A stretch of 64,000 nt of DNA from positions 372,001 through 436,000 of the forward strand of contig NZ_JARKMX010000001.1 of NCBI RefSeq assembly GCF_029360705.1. Direction: 5' to 3'. The notes beneath the pieces were generated by a model. That model saw only the letters and a list, made by a program, of their open reading frames with translations, was not told the origin of the DNA and searched no databases. Origin of the DNA: Paraflavitalea pollutisoli. Lineage in GTDB: Bacteria > Bacteroidota > Bacteroidia > Chitinophagales > Chitinophagaceae. Every line of letters starts with the position of its first letter. Positions within the stretch are counted from its first letter, which is position 1. Made by a program: the position numbers and the translations under genes. This document shows positions 8,435 through 17,863 of this stretch, in pieces.

Positions 8435-8880
8435 ATGCAAGGCATTTTAGCTGAACAAGTTAATGAAAAAGGGCATTGCGGATGAAATGAAACGGTTGCA
8501 AACTGAACTAAATTAACAGGATTTAACAGGTGCTGTACCCGACCTGGTGCGAAGAGGTGATAGCTGTCAGGTATTTACGGCGCTGCTAAAGGGTAGCTAT
8601 CCCGTGTTTAGAGTAAACCAAGAGTAAACCGAGAGTAAACCTGGAGTAAAGCGAGAGTAAACCGAGAGTGGGCGGAAGCCGGCAGGAAGTAAGGAAAATG
8701 CCTGTTCCTGGTCAGTTTTTTGAAAAGGAAACTACCGAATCGACCGCCAGTCGCAGACCGGGGCAGAAGACAGGTAACAAGCTGAAGATGTGGACATAAC
8801 ATTCAGGTAAAGATACATTGCCGCAGGGCCCTTTTCCGTCAATAGGACCGGATAAATCTTCGCAACCACGTAGCGTCCCA
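8435..8880. other. 446-bp gene-free interval
   Basis: This stretch lies upstream of the FabH-like gene and downstream of the hydrolase gene. It holds an 11-bp tandem array (8611-8676). No convincing coding frame or consensus TAnnTTTG promoter was seen elsewhere in it. Confidence 0.5.
8611..8676. repeat. 11-bp tandem repeat array, consensus GAGTAAACCNR
   Basis: Five units of 11 bp start at 8611, 8622, 8633, 8644 and 8655: GAGTAAACCAA, GAGTAAACCGA, GAGTAAACCTG, GAGTAAAGCGA, GAGTAAACCGA. A decayed sixth unit follows (GAGTGGGCGGA, 8666-8676). The array is non-coding; 11 bp is not a codon multiple. Two further arrays with the same period but different sequence lie at 60.0-60.3 kb. Confidence 0.92.
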
Positions 8881-9885
8881 CTACGGACGGGTTACTGCCG
8901 CAATATGCAAAACATCCTGCATAAAACCGGCTATCTCACGCTCCACACCAGGCACATCCTTCGACTTGATCCAGGAACCAATAACGTGGTTACCGGTCAG
9001 GGGCATCGCCACAGATCTTTTGGCGGTGGCCGCCGTTCCCAGCTCGTCAAACATCTGTAGCGCTGCATCCACCTTCACCACGCTGTCCTGGTGCACCTTG
9101 TCCTTGAAATAGTACAGCAGCAGCGTAGGCTGTTTCACCCGGTTAAAGGTGTTCTTGTCCATGGTCGTTTCCAACAACTCTTCGAGATTGATCGCGGCTT
9201 CCAGCCGATACGGACTGCTCCAGTATTGTTTGTAGATAGCGCGTTTGTCTGCCGATTCCATGTACTTGCTGCCGGTAACCAATCTGGCAATCTGTAGCCC
9301 CCAGGGATTGTTCAGCAGCCACGCATTGGGATCATTGATGGCAATATTGGGCGATAGCAGCACCAGGGCATGAATATCCGGGTACTCCGCAGCCAGCTTA
9401 AGGGCCAGGGTGCCGCCGGTCGAGGTGCCGACCAGGATGACTTTCTCCCCCAATTGCTCGCCAATAGCAAGCGCCTGTTTGGCACTCTCCCAATACTTAT
9501 CGGAGGTAAGGTTGACCAGTGGCTCCGACGTATCGATGCCATGCTCGGCCAGCCGAGACAGGTATAGATTGCAGCCAAACCGGCGGGCAATATCCTTATG
9601 CACCGGATCGCCTTCTCCCTGCGAAGCGGAGAAACCATGCAGGTATACCAGCGAATAGGGCGTTTTGCCGCGGGTAGAATCATTGGCCCAGATGATACGG
9701 GCCTCATTGTCGGGTTTTACCTTGTGCGCAGCCTCCCCCGTAGCCACAAATTGGGGGAGAGAATCCAGTGAGGAAGGAACAGCAGGCATAGCGGCCAGGT
9801 ACAAGGGGTCGGCGGGTTTGGGACCCATCAGGTAAACGATCACAAGGACCAGCAAAGTAATAAGCCACCATTTCTTCTTAAGCAT
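8881..9885 (-). CDS. Membrane-anchored alpha/beta hydrolase
   Basis: 334 residues. Residues 7-22 form a signal anchor (WWLITLLVLVIVYLMG). The alpha/beta hydrolase core follows: LVYLHGFSASQGEG as the oxyanion region, nucleophile elbow GTSTGG, acid in YYFKDKVHQ, and His in TGNHVIGS near the C-terminus, so the triad is complete. The catalytic domain should face the periplasm if the anchor is N-in. The family covers esterases, lipases and peptidases, and the substrate cannot be assigned. It is divergent from the DUF2905 gene. Confidence 0.82.
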   Translation of the reverse strand: MLKKKWWLITLLVLVIVYLMGPKPADPLYLAAMPAVPSSLDSLPQFVATGEAAHKVKPDNEARIIWANDSTRGKTPYSLVYLHGFSASQGEGDPVHKDIARRFGCNLYLSRLAEHGIDTSEPLVNLTSDKYWESAKQALAIGEQLGEKVILVGTSTGGTLALKLAAEYPDIHALVLLSPNIAINDPNAWLLNNPWGLQIARLVTGSKYMESADKRAIYKQYWSSPYRLEAAINLEELLETTMDKNTFNRVKQPTLLLYYFKDKVHQDSVVKVDAALQMFDELGTAATAKRSVAMPLTGNHVIGSWIKSKDVPGVEREIAGFMQDVLHIAAVTRP

Positions 9886-9944
9886 GTGGTAAATTTGTAC
9901 GTTAAATTAAGGCAAAAACAAAGGACCCCGTAAATTATCAATAT

Positions 9945-10169
9945 ATGAATTCCGATACAGGTAAGATCATTATACTCATCGGGTTGGGTGTCGTTGTGGT
10001 GGGTGTGCTGATCTACTTCTTCCACGATAAGTTGCACTGGATCGGACGCCTTCCGGGCGATATCCGGGTAGAAAAAGAAAACGTACGGTTCTACTTCCCG
10101 ATCACAACGATGATCCTGGTAAGCCTGATTGTTAGCGGGATACTGGCCCTCATCAGGAAGTTTTTCTAG
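9945..10169 (+). CDS. DUF2905 family small membrane protein
   Basis: 74 residues with two transmembrane helices (about 7-25 and 53-70) flanking the conserved loop WIGRLPGDIRVEKENVRFYF, which marks DUF2905 (PF11146). Full length for the family. Its function is not established. It stands alone between a hydrolase and typA. Confidence 0.9.
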   Translation: MNSDTGKIIILIGLGVVVVGVLIYFFHDKLHWIGRLPGDIRVEKENVRFYFPITTMILVSLIVSGILALIRKFF

Positions 10170-10227
10170 CCCCCGGAAACGCCTGCTAGGTATAACTGAT
10201 TAACAAAATAATAAGTTTGGTTAAATC

Positions 10228-10259
10228 TTTGTCCCAGCCACCGATTTGGCGTACTTTTG
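10228..10259 (+). promoter_or_regulatory. typA promoter (TTTG-N20-TACTTTTG)
   Basis: TTTG at 10228-10231, 20-bp spacer, TACTTTTG at 10252-10259: a near-ideal Bacteroidetes promoter. The start would fall near 10265, giving a leader of about 75 nt that includes the palindrome at 10319-10334. Confidence 0.7.
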
Positions 10260-10318
10260 CGCCTCTTTTGCCCGTTGAAAACCTGTATAGAAGCTAATCG
10301 CTTGCTTGTCAGTGAGTC

Positions 10319-10334
10319 AACTTATTAATAAGTT
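10319..10334. promoter_or_regulatory. Perfect 16-bp palindrome just before typA
   Basis: AACTTATTAATAAGTT ends 4 nt before the typA ATG at 10339. It lies inside a 19-bp stretch (10317-10335) repeated exactly at 21401-21419 upstream of murA. It could be an operator, or an mRNA hairpin that masks the start codon region. Confidence 0.6.
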
Positions 10335-10338
10335 AATT

Positions 10339-12153
10339 ATGGAAATCAGAAACATAGCGATTATCGCCCACGTTGACCACGGTAAAACTACCCTGGTAGA
10401 CAAGATCTTACACGCCACCAAGGTGTTCCGTGACAACCAGGATACTGGAGAACTGATCATGGATAACAATGACCTGGAACGCGAAAGAGGTATTACCATC
10501 TTCAGTAAGAACGCCTCCGTTACTTACAAGGATGTTAAGATCAATGTGATCGATACCCCTGGTCACGCCGACTTCGGCGGTGAGGTAGAGCGGGTATTGA
10601 AAATGGCCGATGGCGTATGCTTACTGGTAGACGCCTTCGAAGGTCCCATGCCTCAAACTCGTTTCGTACTCCAAAAGGCACTTCAGCTCAACCTGAAGCC
10701 GATTGTGATCATCAATAAAGTAGATAAGCCCAACTGCCGTCCCGATGAAGTGCACGACGCTGTATTTGAGCTTTTCTTCAACCTCGATGCTACCGAAGAA
10801 CAACTCGACTTCCCCACCTTCTACGGTTCGGGCAAGAACGGTTGGTTCAACGACAGCCTCACACAGATCGACAACATCGATCCCCTGCTCGACGGTATCC
10901 TCAAGCACGTACCACCACCCAAGGTGAACGAAGGACCACTGCAGATGCAGATCACATCCCTCGACTACTCTTCTTTCCTGGGCCGTATCGCCGTAGGTAA
11001 AGTAAGCCGTGGTGTCATCAAGGAAAACCAGCCGATTGCCCTGATGCAAACCGGTGGTACCGTGAAGAAATCACGTGTAAAGGAACTGTACGTATTCGAA
11101 GGCATGGGTAAGAAACGTGTAAGCGAAGTAGTAGCCGGTGACCTTTGCGCTGTGGTAGGTATCGAAGATTTCGGTATCGGTGATACCATCGCCGACGCAG
11201 AAAACCCAGAAGCACTGCCCATTATCAGCGTAGACGAGCCAACCATGAACATGCTCTTCTCGATCAATAACTCACCTTTCTATGGCCGCGATGGTAAGTT
11301 CGTAACCAGCCGTCACCTCCGCGATCGCCTGATGAAAGAAACAGAGAAGAACCTCGCCCTCCGCGTGAAAGAAGCAGAAGGTGGTGGTGATAGCTTCCTG
11401 GTATACGGTCGTGGTATCCTCCACCTCGGTATCCTCATCGAAACCATGCGCCGCGAAGGCTATGAGCTCACCGTAGGTCAGCCTCAGGTAATCGTAAAAG
11501 AGATCGATGGTGTGAAATCTGAGCCATACGAAAACCTGGTAGTAGATGTACCCCAGGAATTCGCCTCCAAAGTAATCGACCTCGTTACCCGTCGTAAAGG
11601 CGAAATGCAGATCATGGAAACAAAAGGTGAAATGCAACACCTGGAATTCGAAATTCCTTCACGTGGTCTGATCGGTCTGCGTACGCAAATGCTGACCGCT
11701 ACAACCGGTGAAGCAGTAATGGCACACCGTTTCATCGACTACAAGCCCTGGAAAGGTCATATTCCCGGCCGTAACAACGGTGTATTGATCTCCAAGATCG
11801 CTGAAAGAACAACCGCTTACTCCATCGATAAGCTGCAAGACAGGGGAACCTTCTTTGTAGATCCAGGTGAAGAAGTATATGCTGGTCAGGTAGTAGCTGA
11901 GAACATCAAGCCCGGTGACCTGGTTGTAAACGTAACGGAAGCCAAGAAGCTCACGAACCACCGTGCAAGCGGAAGTGATGATGCCACCCGCATCGCCCCC
12001 AAAACCTTGCTGACGCTGGAAGAATGTATGGAGTATATCCAACAGGACGAATGTATCGAGGTGACGCCCAACTTCATCCGAATGCGTAAAGTGATCCTGG
12101 ACGAAAATGAGCGTAACAAAGTGTCCAAGCAAATGAAAACAGAAGCTGTTTAA
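10339..12153 (+). CDS. typA: Ribosome-associated translational GTPase TypA/BipA
   Basis: 604 residues, usual for the family. The ATG at 10339 gives the standard start MEIRNIAIIAHVDHGKTTL; the open frame extends upstream only through a TTG across the palindrome. G-domain motifs are visible: AHVDHGKTT (G1), RGITI (G2), DTPGH (G3), NKVDK (G4). EF-G-like domains and the TypA-specific C-terminal domain (LTNHRASGSDDA region) follow. TypA binds ribosomes and supports growth under stress and low temperature and 50S assembly. It is monocistronic, with its own promoter and a strong terminator. Confidence 0.97.
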   Translation: MEIRNIAIIAHVDHGKTTLVDKILHATKVFRDNQDTGELIMDNNDLERERGITIFSKNASVTYKDVKINVIDTPGHADFGGEVERVLKMADGVCLLVDAFEGPMPQTRFVLQKALQLNLKPIVIINKVDKPNCRPDEVHDAVFELFFNLDATEEQLDFPTFYGSGKNGWFNDSLTQIDNIDPLLDGILKHVPPPKVNEGPLQMQITSLDYSSFLGRIAVGKVSRGVIKENQPIALMQTGGTVKKSRVKELYVFEGMGKKRVSEVVAGDLCAVVGIEDFGIGDTIADAENPEALPIISVDEPTMNMLFSINNSPFYGRDGKFVTSRHLRDRLMKETEKNLALRVKEAEGGGDSFLVYGRGILHLGILIETMRREGYELTVGQPQVIVKEIDGVKSEPYENLVVDVPQEFASKVIDLVTRRKGEMQIMETKGEMQHLEFEIPSRGLIGLRTQMLTATTGEAVMAHRFIDYKPWKGHIPGRNNGVLISKIAERTTAYSIDKLQDRGTFFVDPGEEVYAGQVVAENIKPGDLVVNVTEAKKLTNHRASGSDDATRIAPKTLLTLEECMEYIQQDECIEVTPNFIRMRKVILDENERNKVSKQMKTEAV

Positions 12154-12177
12154 TAATCAGCTCAGTGTATACCGAAA

Positions 12178-12208
12178 GGGGTTATCCGCCAGGATAGCCC
12201 CTTTTTTA
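12178..12208 (+). terminator. Rho-independent terminator of typA
   Basis: Ten-bp stem GGGGTTATCC/GGATAGCCCC (one G-T pair), 4-nt loop, then a run of seven T. Confidence 0.93.
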
Positions 12209-12268
12209 TTGGCGGTACTTTGATTTGGAAAAAGAAGGTAGTATATTGGTTGTCGTTAAAATCCACCC

Positions 12269-13147
12269 ATGAATAAACAGATCCAGACCATCGCGGTCAT
12301 CCTGTCACTACTCTCCACCGGCTTGATGATCTACATGAATGCAAGCTCTTATGCCCGCTTTTTCAGCAATTTTTCAGATTACTTCTCTTTAAGGAATATG
12401 ATAGGCTTACTGCCGCAGCTGTTGATGATGATGTTGGTATTGTTCGAGTTGGTGCTGGGAGTGATGGCCCTCGCCACCACCGGTCCCAGGCAAGACTGGG
12501 CGTATAAGATACTGCGTTACCTGACCGTAATGATCTTCATCATGTACCTGCCGATTACGTTCTTTGTGTTCATGGCCAATTCATCTGCTTTTGCCATGGC
12601 ATCCACTTCTACGATGATCATGCTCTATGCAAGCCGTATACTGACACTGGCTGCTGTAGTGCTCTTCCTGATGGCCAGGCCCCAAAGCCAGCCGCCGGCG
12701 ATTGACCTGGCCGAGTATGAACTGGTCTCTTATACCTCGACGGGGCATCGTTTTGTGCACTACCTGGTCGATACGATATTTGTGCTGCCGGTATTCCTGA
12801 CCACCTACGCCCTGATCGTACAGTTTTATTCCGAGCATTTCTTACTCATGCAGCTGGTTTTCCTGCTCTGCTATTTTATGTATTCCTTTTTGTCTGAATG
12901 GATATTTGGTCAAACCCTGGGCAAGATGATGACCCGTTCCTGTGTTGCCGGCATCGGTTATAAACCCACAGCAGGCCGGATCCTGATCCGCAGCTTTGGC
13001 CGCTGGATCCCCTTCGATCCCCTGTCTTTTTTAATGGGGCGCAACTGGCACGATACCACCACCAGTACAACGGTAGTGTATGTCGATAGCTGGGAGAAAG
13101 CTTTTAACGAAGCGGATCATGACCGCGAAGATTGGTTGACTGCCTGA
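12269..13147 (+). CDS. RDD family membrane protein
   Basis: 292 residues. The first half has four hydrophobic segments (about 7-25, 45-68, 78-100, 110-130). The second half is an RDD domain (PF06271): STGHRFVHYLVDTIFVLPVF, then a central helix pair and GQTLGKMMTRSCVAG, where the third RDD position is modified. RDD proteins are integral membrane proteins of mixed or unknown role; some act in Na+/H+ exchange. The C-terminus is acidic and cytoplasmic. It is monocistronic and converges with the GAF-kinase gene. Confidence 0.8.
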   Translation: MNKQIQTIAVILSLLSTGLMIYMNASSYARFFSNFSDYFSLRNMIGLLPQLLMMMLVLFELVLGVMALATTGPRQDWAYKILRYLTVMIFIMYLPITFFVFMANSSAFAMASTSTMIMLYASRILTLAAVVLFLMARPQSQPPAIDLAEYELVSYTSTGHRFVHYLVDTIFVLPVFLTTYALIVQFYSEHFLLMQLVFLLCYFMYSFLSEWIFGQTLGKMMTRSCVAGIGYKPTAGRILIRSFGRWIPFDPLSFLMGRNWHDTTTSTTVVYVDSWEKAFNEADHDREDWLTA

Positions 13148-13166
13148 TAAATCGTTGATGATACTG

Positions 13167-13202
13167 CCTGATCGGTGGCGGGGAAACCACTCACTGATCA
13201 GG
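13167..13202. terminator. Imperfect hairpin between convergent genes
   Basis: CCTGATC (13167-13173) pairs with GATCAGG (13196-13202), with an inner GTGG/CCAC pairing and a bulge. It lies between the stops of the RDD and GAF-kinase genes. No good T-run on either side. Confidence 0.35.
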
Positions 13203-14529
13203 CCTGTTTGATGCCCATCGATACAATGACCCGTGTACCGGCAGGCTCGCCCTCGTCGTCTGTTAGATCCTTGACCTCGGCCTGTATCTGCGCGTGGTAG
13301 ATCTCATTGATGATCTGGATACGCTCGTCGGTTAATTTGATGCCCTGTTTCTGCAAAGTATTGATGCGACCGGTACGCGATTGAATCGACGCTGCCCGCC
13401 CGATGCCATTGTCTTCGATGCTCATACAAAGGCGGTCCTTGTTAAGCCAGTAATGCAGGTACAGCTCGCCCCGTTCTCCTTCTTTAGACATCAATCCGTG
13501 CCAGATAGCATTTTCTACAAAAGGTTGTAACAACAGCGGCGGAACCATCAGGCTGCCCCGGTTGATCTCATCACTGACATTGATGATCACATCGAACCTG
13601 TTGTTGAAGCGGAGCTGCTCCAGCTCGATGTACAATTCCAGTGACTTGATCTCCTGCTCAAGCGACACCCATTCCGATTGCGCGCTGTCGAAGATCAGGC
13701 GGATCAATTTGGAAAATTTGGTCAGGTAGCCCGATGCCTTCATCGACTCGTTGCGGAGAATGAAATTACCGATGGAGTTTAGACTATTGAAAACGAAATG
13801 CGGGTTCATTTGAAGCCTTAACACAGCAAGCCGGTTCTCGGCGATCTTGCGGTTGTTTTCGTGCAGGCGAATGGTAGTTGCCCGGTAAGCCTCCTCTACC
13901 TGGTACCGCACGATCTTATTGGCACATAGGGAAGCGATGGTATTGAGAATGAAGAGGTGCTTGGACTGAAAGAAATTGGGCTCATGGTGCTCTGCATCGA
14001 TAATGCCCAAAACCTTACCCTGGTAGATGATCGGTACCGTGATCTCGGAATAACGCATATCATCGTCTACGATATAGCGGGGATCGGTAGTTGTATCGCC
14101 AATCATTTCGGGAATGCCGCTGACGGCTACGCTACCCACAATACCCTTGCCGAGCGGTATCTCTATCGGTTCGTAGATCTCGTAGTCTTTGGGATTTTTA
14201 GGGCCGTAAGCTGCTTTTTGCACCAGTACTTTACGGTCTTCATCGACCAGGTAAATAACACAATCCTCAAAATTCAGGTGAGAGATGCAGTTCTTGGTGA
14301 CGTCCCAGAGGATCTCGTCGATGGTGTTCTTGCCAAAAAGGGAGGTGGCGAAATAGTTGATGGTCCTTTCAATTTCGAGATCATCGGATTGATTGGATTT
14401 GTGTTGCCGCACAAGTCGCCAGACCAGGTACAATATGATGGCGACAAGAATAGCTATTATCAGATAATTAGTTGTCAAAGTTGCTTGGATTTTAACAGGT
14501 GCCTTAAACCGTATCCCAAAATAGCGCAC
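13198..14529 (-). CDS. GAF-domain LytS-type sensor histidine kinase
   Basis: 443 residues from a GTG at 14529; no ATG is available before the membrane segment and a nearby TTG (residue 18) is an alternative. A single N-terminal helix (about 20-40, IIAILVAIILYLVWRLV) precedes a GAF domain (about 60-210; GKGIVGSVAVSGIPEMIGD). Next comes a His_kinase domain (PF06580) with phospho-acceptor His244 in QMNPHFVFNS, and an HATPase_c part with DNGIG. LytS/YehU-type kinases usually signal to LytTR regulators. The nearest is at 17864, beyond a divergent second kinase. The GAF ligand is unknown. Confidence 0.88.
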   Translation of the reverse strand: MRYFGIRFKAPVKIQATLTTNYLIIAILVAIILYLVWRLVRQHKSNQSDDLEIERTINYFATSLFGKNTIDEILWDVTKNCISHLNFEDCVIYLVDEDRKVLVQKAAYGPKNPKDYEIYEPIEIPLGKGIVGSVAVSGIPEMIGDTTTDPRYIVDDDMRYSEITVPIIYQGKVLGIIDAEHHEPNFFQSKHLFILNTIASLCANKIVRYQVEEAYRATTIRLHENNRKIAENRLAVLRLQMNPHFVFNSLNSIGNFILRNESMKASGYLTKFSKLIRLIFDSAQSEWVSLEQEIKSLELYIELEQLRFNNRFDVIINVSDEINRGSLMVPPLLLQPFVENAIWHGLMSKEGERGELYLHYWLNKDRLCMSIEDNGIGRAASIQSRTGRINTLQKQGIKLTDERIQIINEIYHAQIQAEVKDLTDDEGEPAGTRVIVSMGIKQA

Positions 14530-14765
14530 AAAAAGAGATAATACAGGCCCATTTGAGTAATTGGTCGATTTTGCCTTGTGGTCTATCTATTTAACCCAGT
14601 AAAGCGACAAGAATTGCCCAGCGTCTGACAGTCAATGTATAATGACTTGGTATTTTACACCGTTTACTCATAAAACCTGCCGCATACGCAGTCGCCGTTG
14701 GGCGTCCCTCTTTTGTTTGCTAGTTTTACTTGACCAAGACCTGTCTTATTAAGAATAATTCGAAA

Positions 14766-17700
14766 ATGTTACTGCCGAGGCTACTAATAGCAAGCTTTAT
14801 CCTCTTAGGGTTTACCTGCACCGTTACCGGGCAGGAGATCAGCTTTTCCCGCCTTAGCACGGCCCAGGGTCTTACGGGCAACAATGGCCAGTCTGTCGTA
14901 CTGGACAAAAATGGCTTTCTCTGGATAGGCACTAACGATGGCCTCAATGTATTTGACGGCTATACGGTCACCAACTTTGTAAAAGACAAGTATCCGGAAA
15001 TGCCTTCCGATGTGGTATTGCACCTGATGAATGACCGGCAAAACCGCACCTGGCTGGGCACCTATTCAGGAGCTGCCTGGGTGGATGAGAACAGGCGCTT
15101 TCACCGGGTAACGATACGCGATACGGTCACCCGTTTCCGCTGCCCTTCTATTTTCGAGACAGCCAGCTATGGGGTGGTACTGCACGCCGGTAAAGGGCAA
15201 TACTACTTCGATAGCACCGCCGGCAAATGGAAGCAACTGGAGTGGTTGCCCGATCTCATCGGCAAAGGTGGGTTTGTCGATGCAGAGCCAGTCAAAGCCG
15301 ACCAGGTGATCTTCATCACCGACTCGGTAGTCAGTATACTCGATTATAAGACCAGGAAGCTGGTTTTCAGACAGGTATTTGAAATCCCACTGAGTGCTTG
15401 CCGGGCAACGGACACGTCCATTGCCGTGGGCCTGAAAAAAGGCAAGGTCATGCTGGTCAACATCAGTAATGGCCGGCATATCGCCACCTATCAGCTCGTG
15501 AACCAATTGGGGGGTAAAACGATTAATGCCAACCTGACGGAAGTGCGCCGTGCCGCTAATGGCGACTTGCTGGTGGCCACTGATTTTGCCGGTCTCACCA
15601 TTATCGATGCCAAAGGGCATATAACATCACATATACACGATCCGCTCAACCCCAGCTCTATCTCGGGTAATAATATCTATAGGGCCTATGCCGGTAAGAA
15701 CGGGGAGATCATCGTAGGTACCAAGTCTGCCGGCATCAATATGGCCAATGTGTACAACAGGCCGGCTGCCTTCACGAGGATATTCAGTGATGAAAAAGGC
15801 AACCTGTATGACAATTATATCACGAAGATCGTAGAGGCAGCACCAGAGGTGTTTTGGGTAGGGGGCAACGATCGCCTCATCAAATGGAACAGGCGTACCA
15901 ATCGTTCCGAGTTTTATCATTACTACGTTACGACGCCCGATGGAACAAGACCATTGGAGATACGGGCCATGGCCAAAGACCGGGCTGGCAAGCTATGGTT
16001 ATCGGCAGCTGGCGACGGGCTTTGCCTGTTTGACCAGCAAAAGGGACAGTTTAAAAAGATCAGTTTCCCGCACGATACCGATCAGGTTATCCGTTCGCCC
16101 TATATATACGATTTGCATACCGTGGCCGATGGGACGATATGGGTGGGTACAGCACGTGGAGCATATGTACTGAACCCGGTAACAGGGCAGGCTACTGCTT
16201 TTGCACAACACGCTGTATTGAAAGAGTTGATGGGTAAGATGATCATCGCATTGTTCCAGGATCGCGAACAGCGAATATGGATAGGCACCCATGGAAATGG
16301 TATCTACAGTTATGACGGCCGCACCAACCAGTTGAGCCACCTGACTACGAAAGAAGGCTTGCCAGGAGATATTATCTACGGGTTTACCCAGGATAACAGT
16401 GGAGCTTTATATGCTGGCACAGCCCATGGATTTGTGATCATTCCGGAAAAAGGGGCTTTGCAGATCTACAACCGGCGCAATGGCCTTAGTTACGAACGAT
16501 GCGAGTCATTATTGAAAGACAGCAGCGGAAGTATCTGGATTACCAACAGCAAATCATTGGTCCGATTCGATCCGGTGAAGCGCCAGATCACTCATTTTGA
16601 ACAAAATTCCGGACTCAGTATCGATGGGTTTATTAGCAATGCAGCCATCAGAACGACCAATGGCGAACTGTTATTGGGTACCGAAAAAGGGATCAACGCT
16701 TTTTATCCCGATCGGCTGGTGATTACCCCTTCCTTGCTGCAGGTCAGTGTATATGCGATCGACACCAACGACTCGCTGCAATACTTCGGCAGCAATGCTC
16801 GTTTTTCATTGCCTTACAACCACAATGACATAACCTTTCATTTCACAGCCGTTCACCTCAATGGCTCGCGCAATATCGAGTACCAGTATATGTTGAAGGG
16901 CTACGACCGGGAATGGCATGCGGGCACAGATATACGGGAGGCGCGTTATCCCTCATTACCCGCTGGTCAATACAGTTTCCAGCTGCGGGCCAGTATAGAC
17001 CGGGTAAAGTGGACCAACGCCAACAATGAGATATCGATTACGATCGTGCCACCGATATGGCAACGCTGGTGGTTCATCACGGCTGCCGTCATAGCATTGG
17101 CATTGATCATGTATACCTTGTATCGCTGGCGACTGAAGCAGGTGCGGGAGAAGGAAATGATGCGTTCTGAATACAACCAACGGATTGCAGAAATAGAAAT
17201 GAAGGCGCTGCGTGCCCAGATGAACCCGCACTTCATCTTCAACTGCCTGAACTCCATCAACCGGTATATCGTAAAAAGCGATCATGCTACAGCATCACTA
17301 TACCTCACCCGGTTTTCTAAACTCATACGGCTGATCCTGGATAATTCAAACAGCAAGAATGTGCTGCTCGCGAACGAACTGGAAGCATTGCGGATCTATA
17401 TGGAGATGGAGTCGCTTCGATTCAATAACAAGTTCACGTACGAGATTCTGGTCGATGAGGATGTGGTGCCAGAGATTATGGAAGTACCGCCATTGATCAT
17501 TCAGCCCTACGTGGAGAATGCCATATGGCATGGTTTGCTGCACAAAGAAACGGCTGGCCATTTGATCATACACCTGAGCCTGGTGGCAGACAATATGCTG
17601 CAATGTGTCGTCGAAGACAATGGAGTAGGCCGCGAGCGGGCCATGGAGTTTAAAAGCAAATCGGCTACGACGAAGAAGTCATTGGGCATGAAGCTGACGG

Positions 17701-17822
17701 AAGACAGGATAGCGATCCTGAATAAACATACCGCTACCAACGCCAGCATTACCATCGTAGACCTGCACGGTGAACAGGGGACTGCCAGTGGAACCAAAGT
17801 AATATTGAAAATGCCCGTATAG
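14766..17822 (+). CDS. Two-propeller (Reg_prop/Y_Y_Y) LytS-type sensor histidine kinase
   Basis: 1018 residues from the ATG at 14766; a TTG 36 nt upstream would only lengthen the signal peptide. After a signal peptide (about 1-22) come many Reg_prop beta-propeller blades (GFLWIGTNDGLNVFDG, GTIWVGTARGAYVLNP, QRIWIGTHGNGIYSYDG and others, about 25-650). A Y_Y_Y domain (about 680-745) and one membrane helix (about 755-775, WWFITAAVIALALIMYTL) follow. The cytoplasmic kinase has His822 in QMNPHFIFNC and an ATPase with DNGVG. The sensor resembles that of hybrid two-component systems for glycans in Bacteroidetes, but the output is a LytS kinase without a receiver. It is the likely partner of the LytTR regulator 41 nt downstream. 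Confidence 0.93.
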   Translation: MLLPRLLIASFILLGFTCTVTGQEISFSRLSTAQGLTGNNGQSVVLDKNGFLWIGTNDGLNVFDGYTVTNFVKDKYPEMPSDVVLHLMNDRQNRTWLGTYSGAAWVDENRRFHRVTIRDTVTRFRCPSIFETASYGVVLHAGKGQYYFDSTAGKWKQLEWLPDLIGKGGFVDAEPVKADQVIFITDSVVSILDYKTRKLVFRQVFEIPLSACRATDTSIAVGLKKGKVMLVNISNGRHIATYQLVNQLGGKTINANLTEVRRAANGDLLVATDFAGLTIIDAKGHITSHIHDPLNPSSISGNNIYRAYAGKNGEIIVGTKSAGINMANVYNRPAAFTRIFSDEKGNLYDNYITKIVEAAPEVFWVGGNDRLIKWNRRTNRSEFYHYYVTTPDGTRPLEIRAMAKDRAGKLWLSAAGDGLCLFDQQKGQFKKISFPHDTDQVIRSPYIYDLHTVADGTIWVGTARGAYVLNPVTGQATAFAQHAVLKELMGKMIIALFQDREQRIWIGTHGNGIYSYDGRTNQLSHLTTKEGLPGDIIYGFTQDNSGALYAGTAHGFVIIPEKGALQIYNRRNGLSYERCESLLKDSSGSIWITNSKSLVRFDPVKRQITHFEQNSGLSIDGFISNAAIRTTNGELLLGTEKGINAFYPDRLVITPSLLQVSVYAIDTNDSLQYFGSNARFSLPYNHNDITFHFTAVHLNGSRNIEYQYMLKGYDREWHAGTDIREARYPSLPAGQYSFQLRASIDRVKWTNANNEISITIVPPIWQRWWFITAAVIALALIMYTLYRWRLKQVREKEMMRSEYNQRIAEIEMKALRAQMNPHFIFNCLNSINRYIVKSDHATASLYLTRFSKLIRLILDNSNSKNVLLANELEALRIYMEMESLRFNNKFTYEILVDEDVVPEIMEVPPLIIQPYVENAIWHGLLHKETAGHLIIHLSLVADNMLQCVVEDNGVGRERAMEFKSKSATTKKSLGMKLTEDRIAILNKHTATNASITIVDLHGEQGTASGTKVILKMPV

Positions 17823-17863
17823 GTCCTGAACAAACAACTTGCTTAATTTCAAAATAGACGATT

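Noticed and set aside
8608-8802. Minus-strand frame of 64 codons over the GAGTAAACC array
   Set aside because: Its C-terminal part is the translated tandem repeat; no start signals and no similarity.
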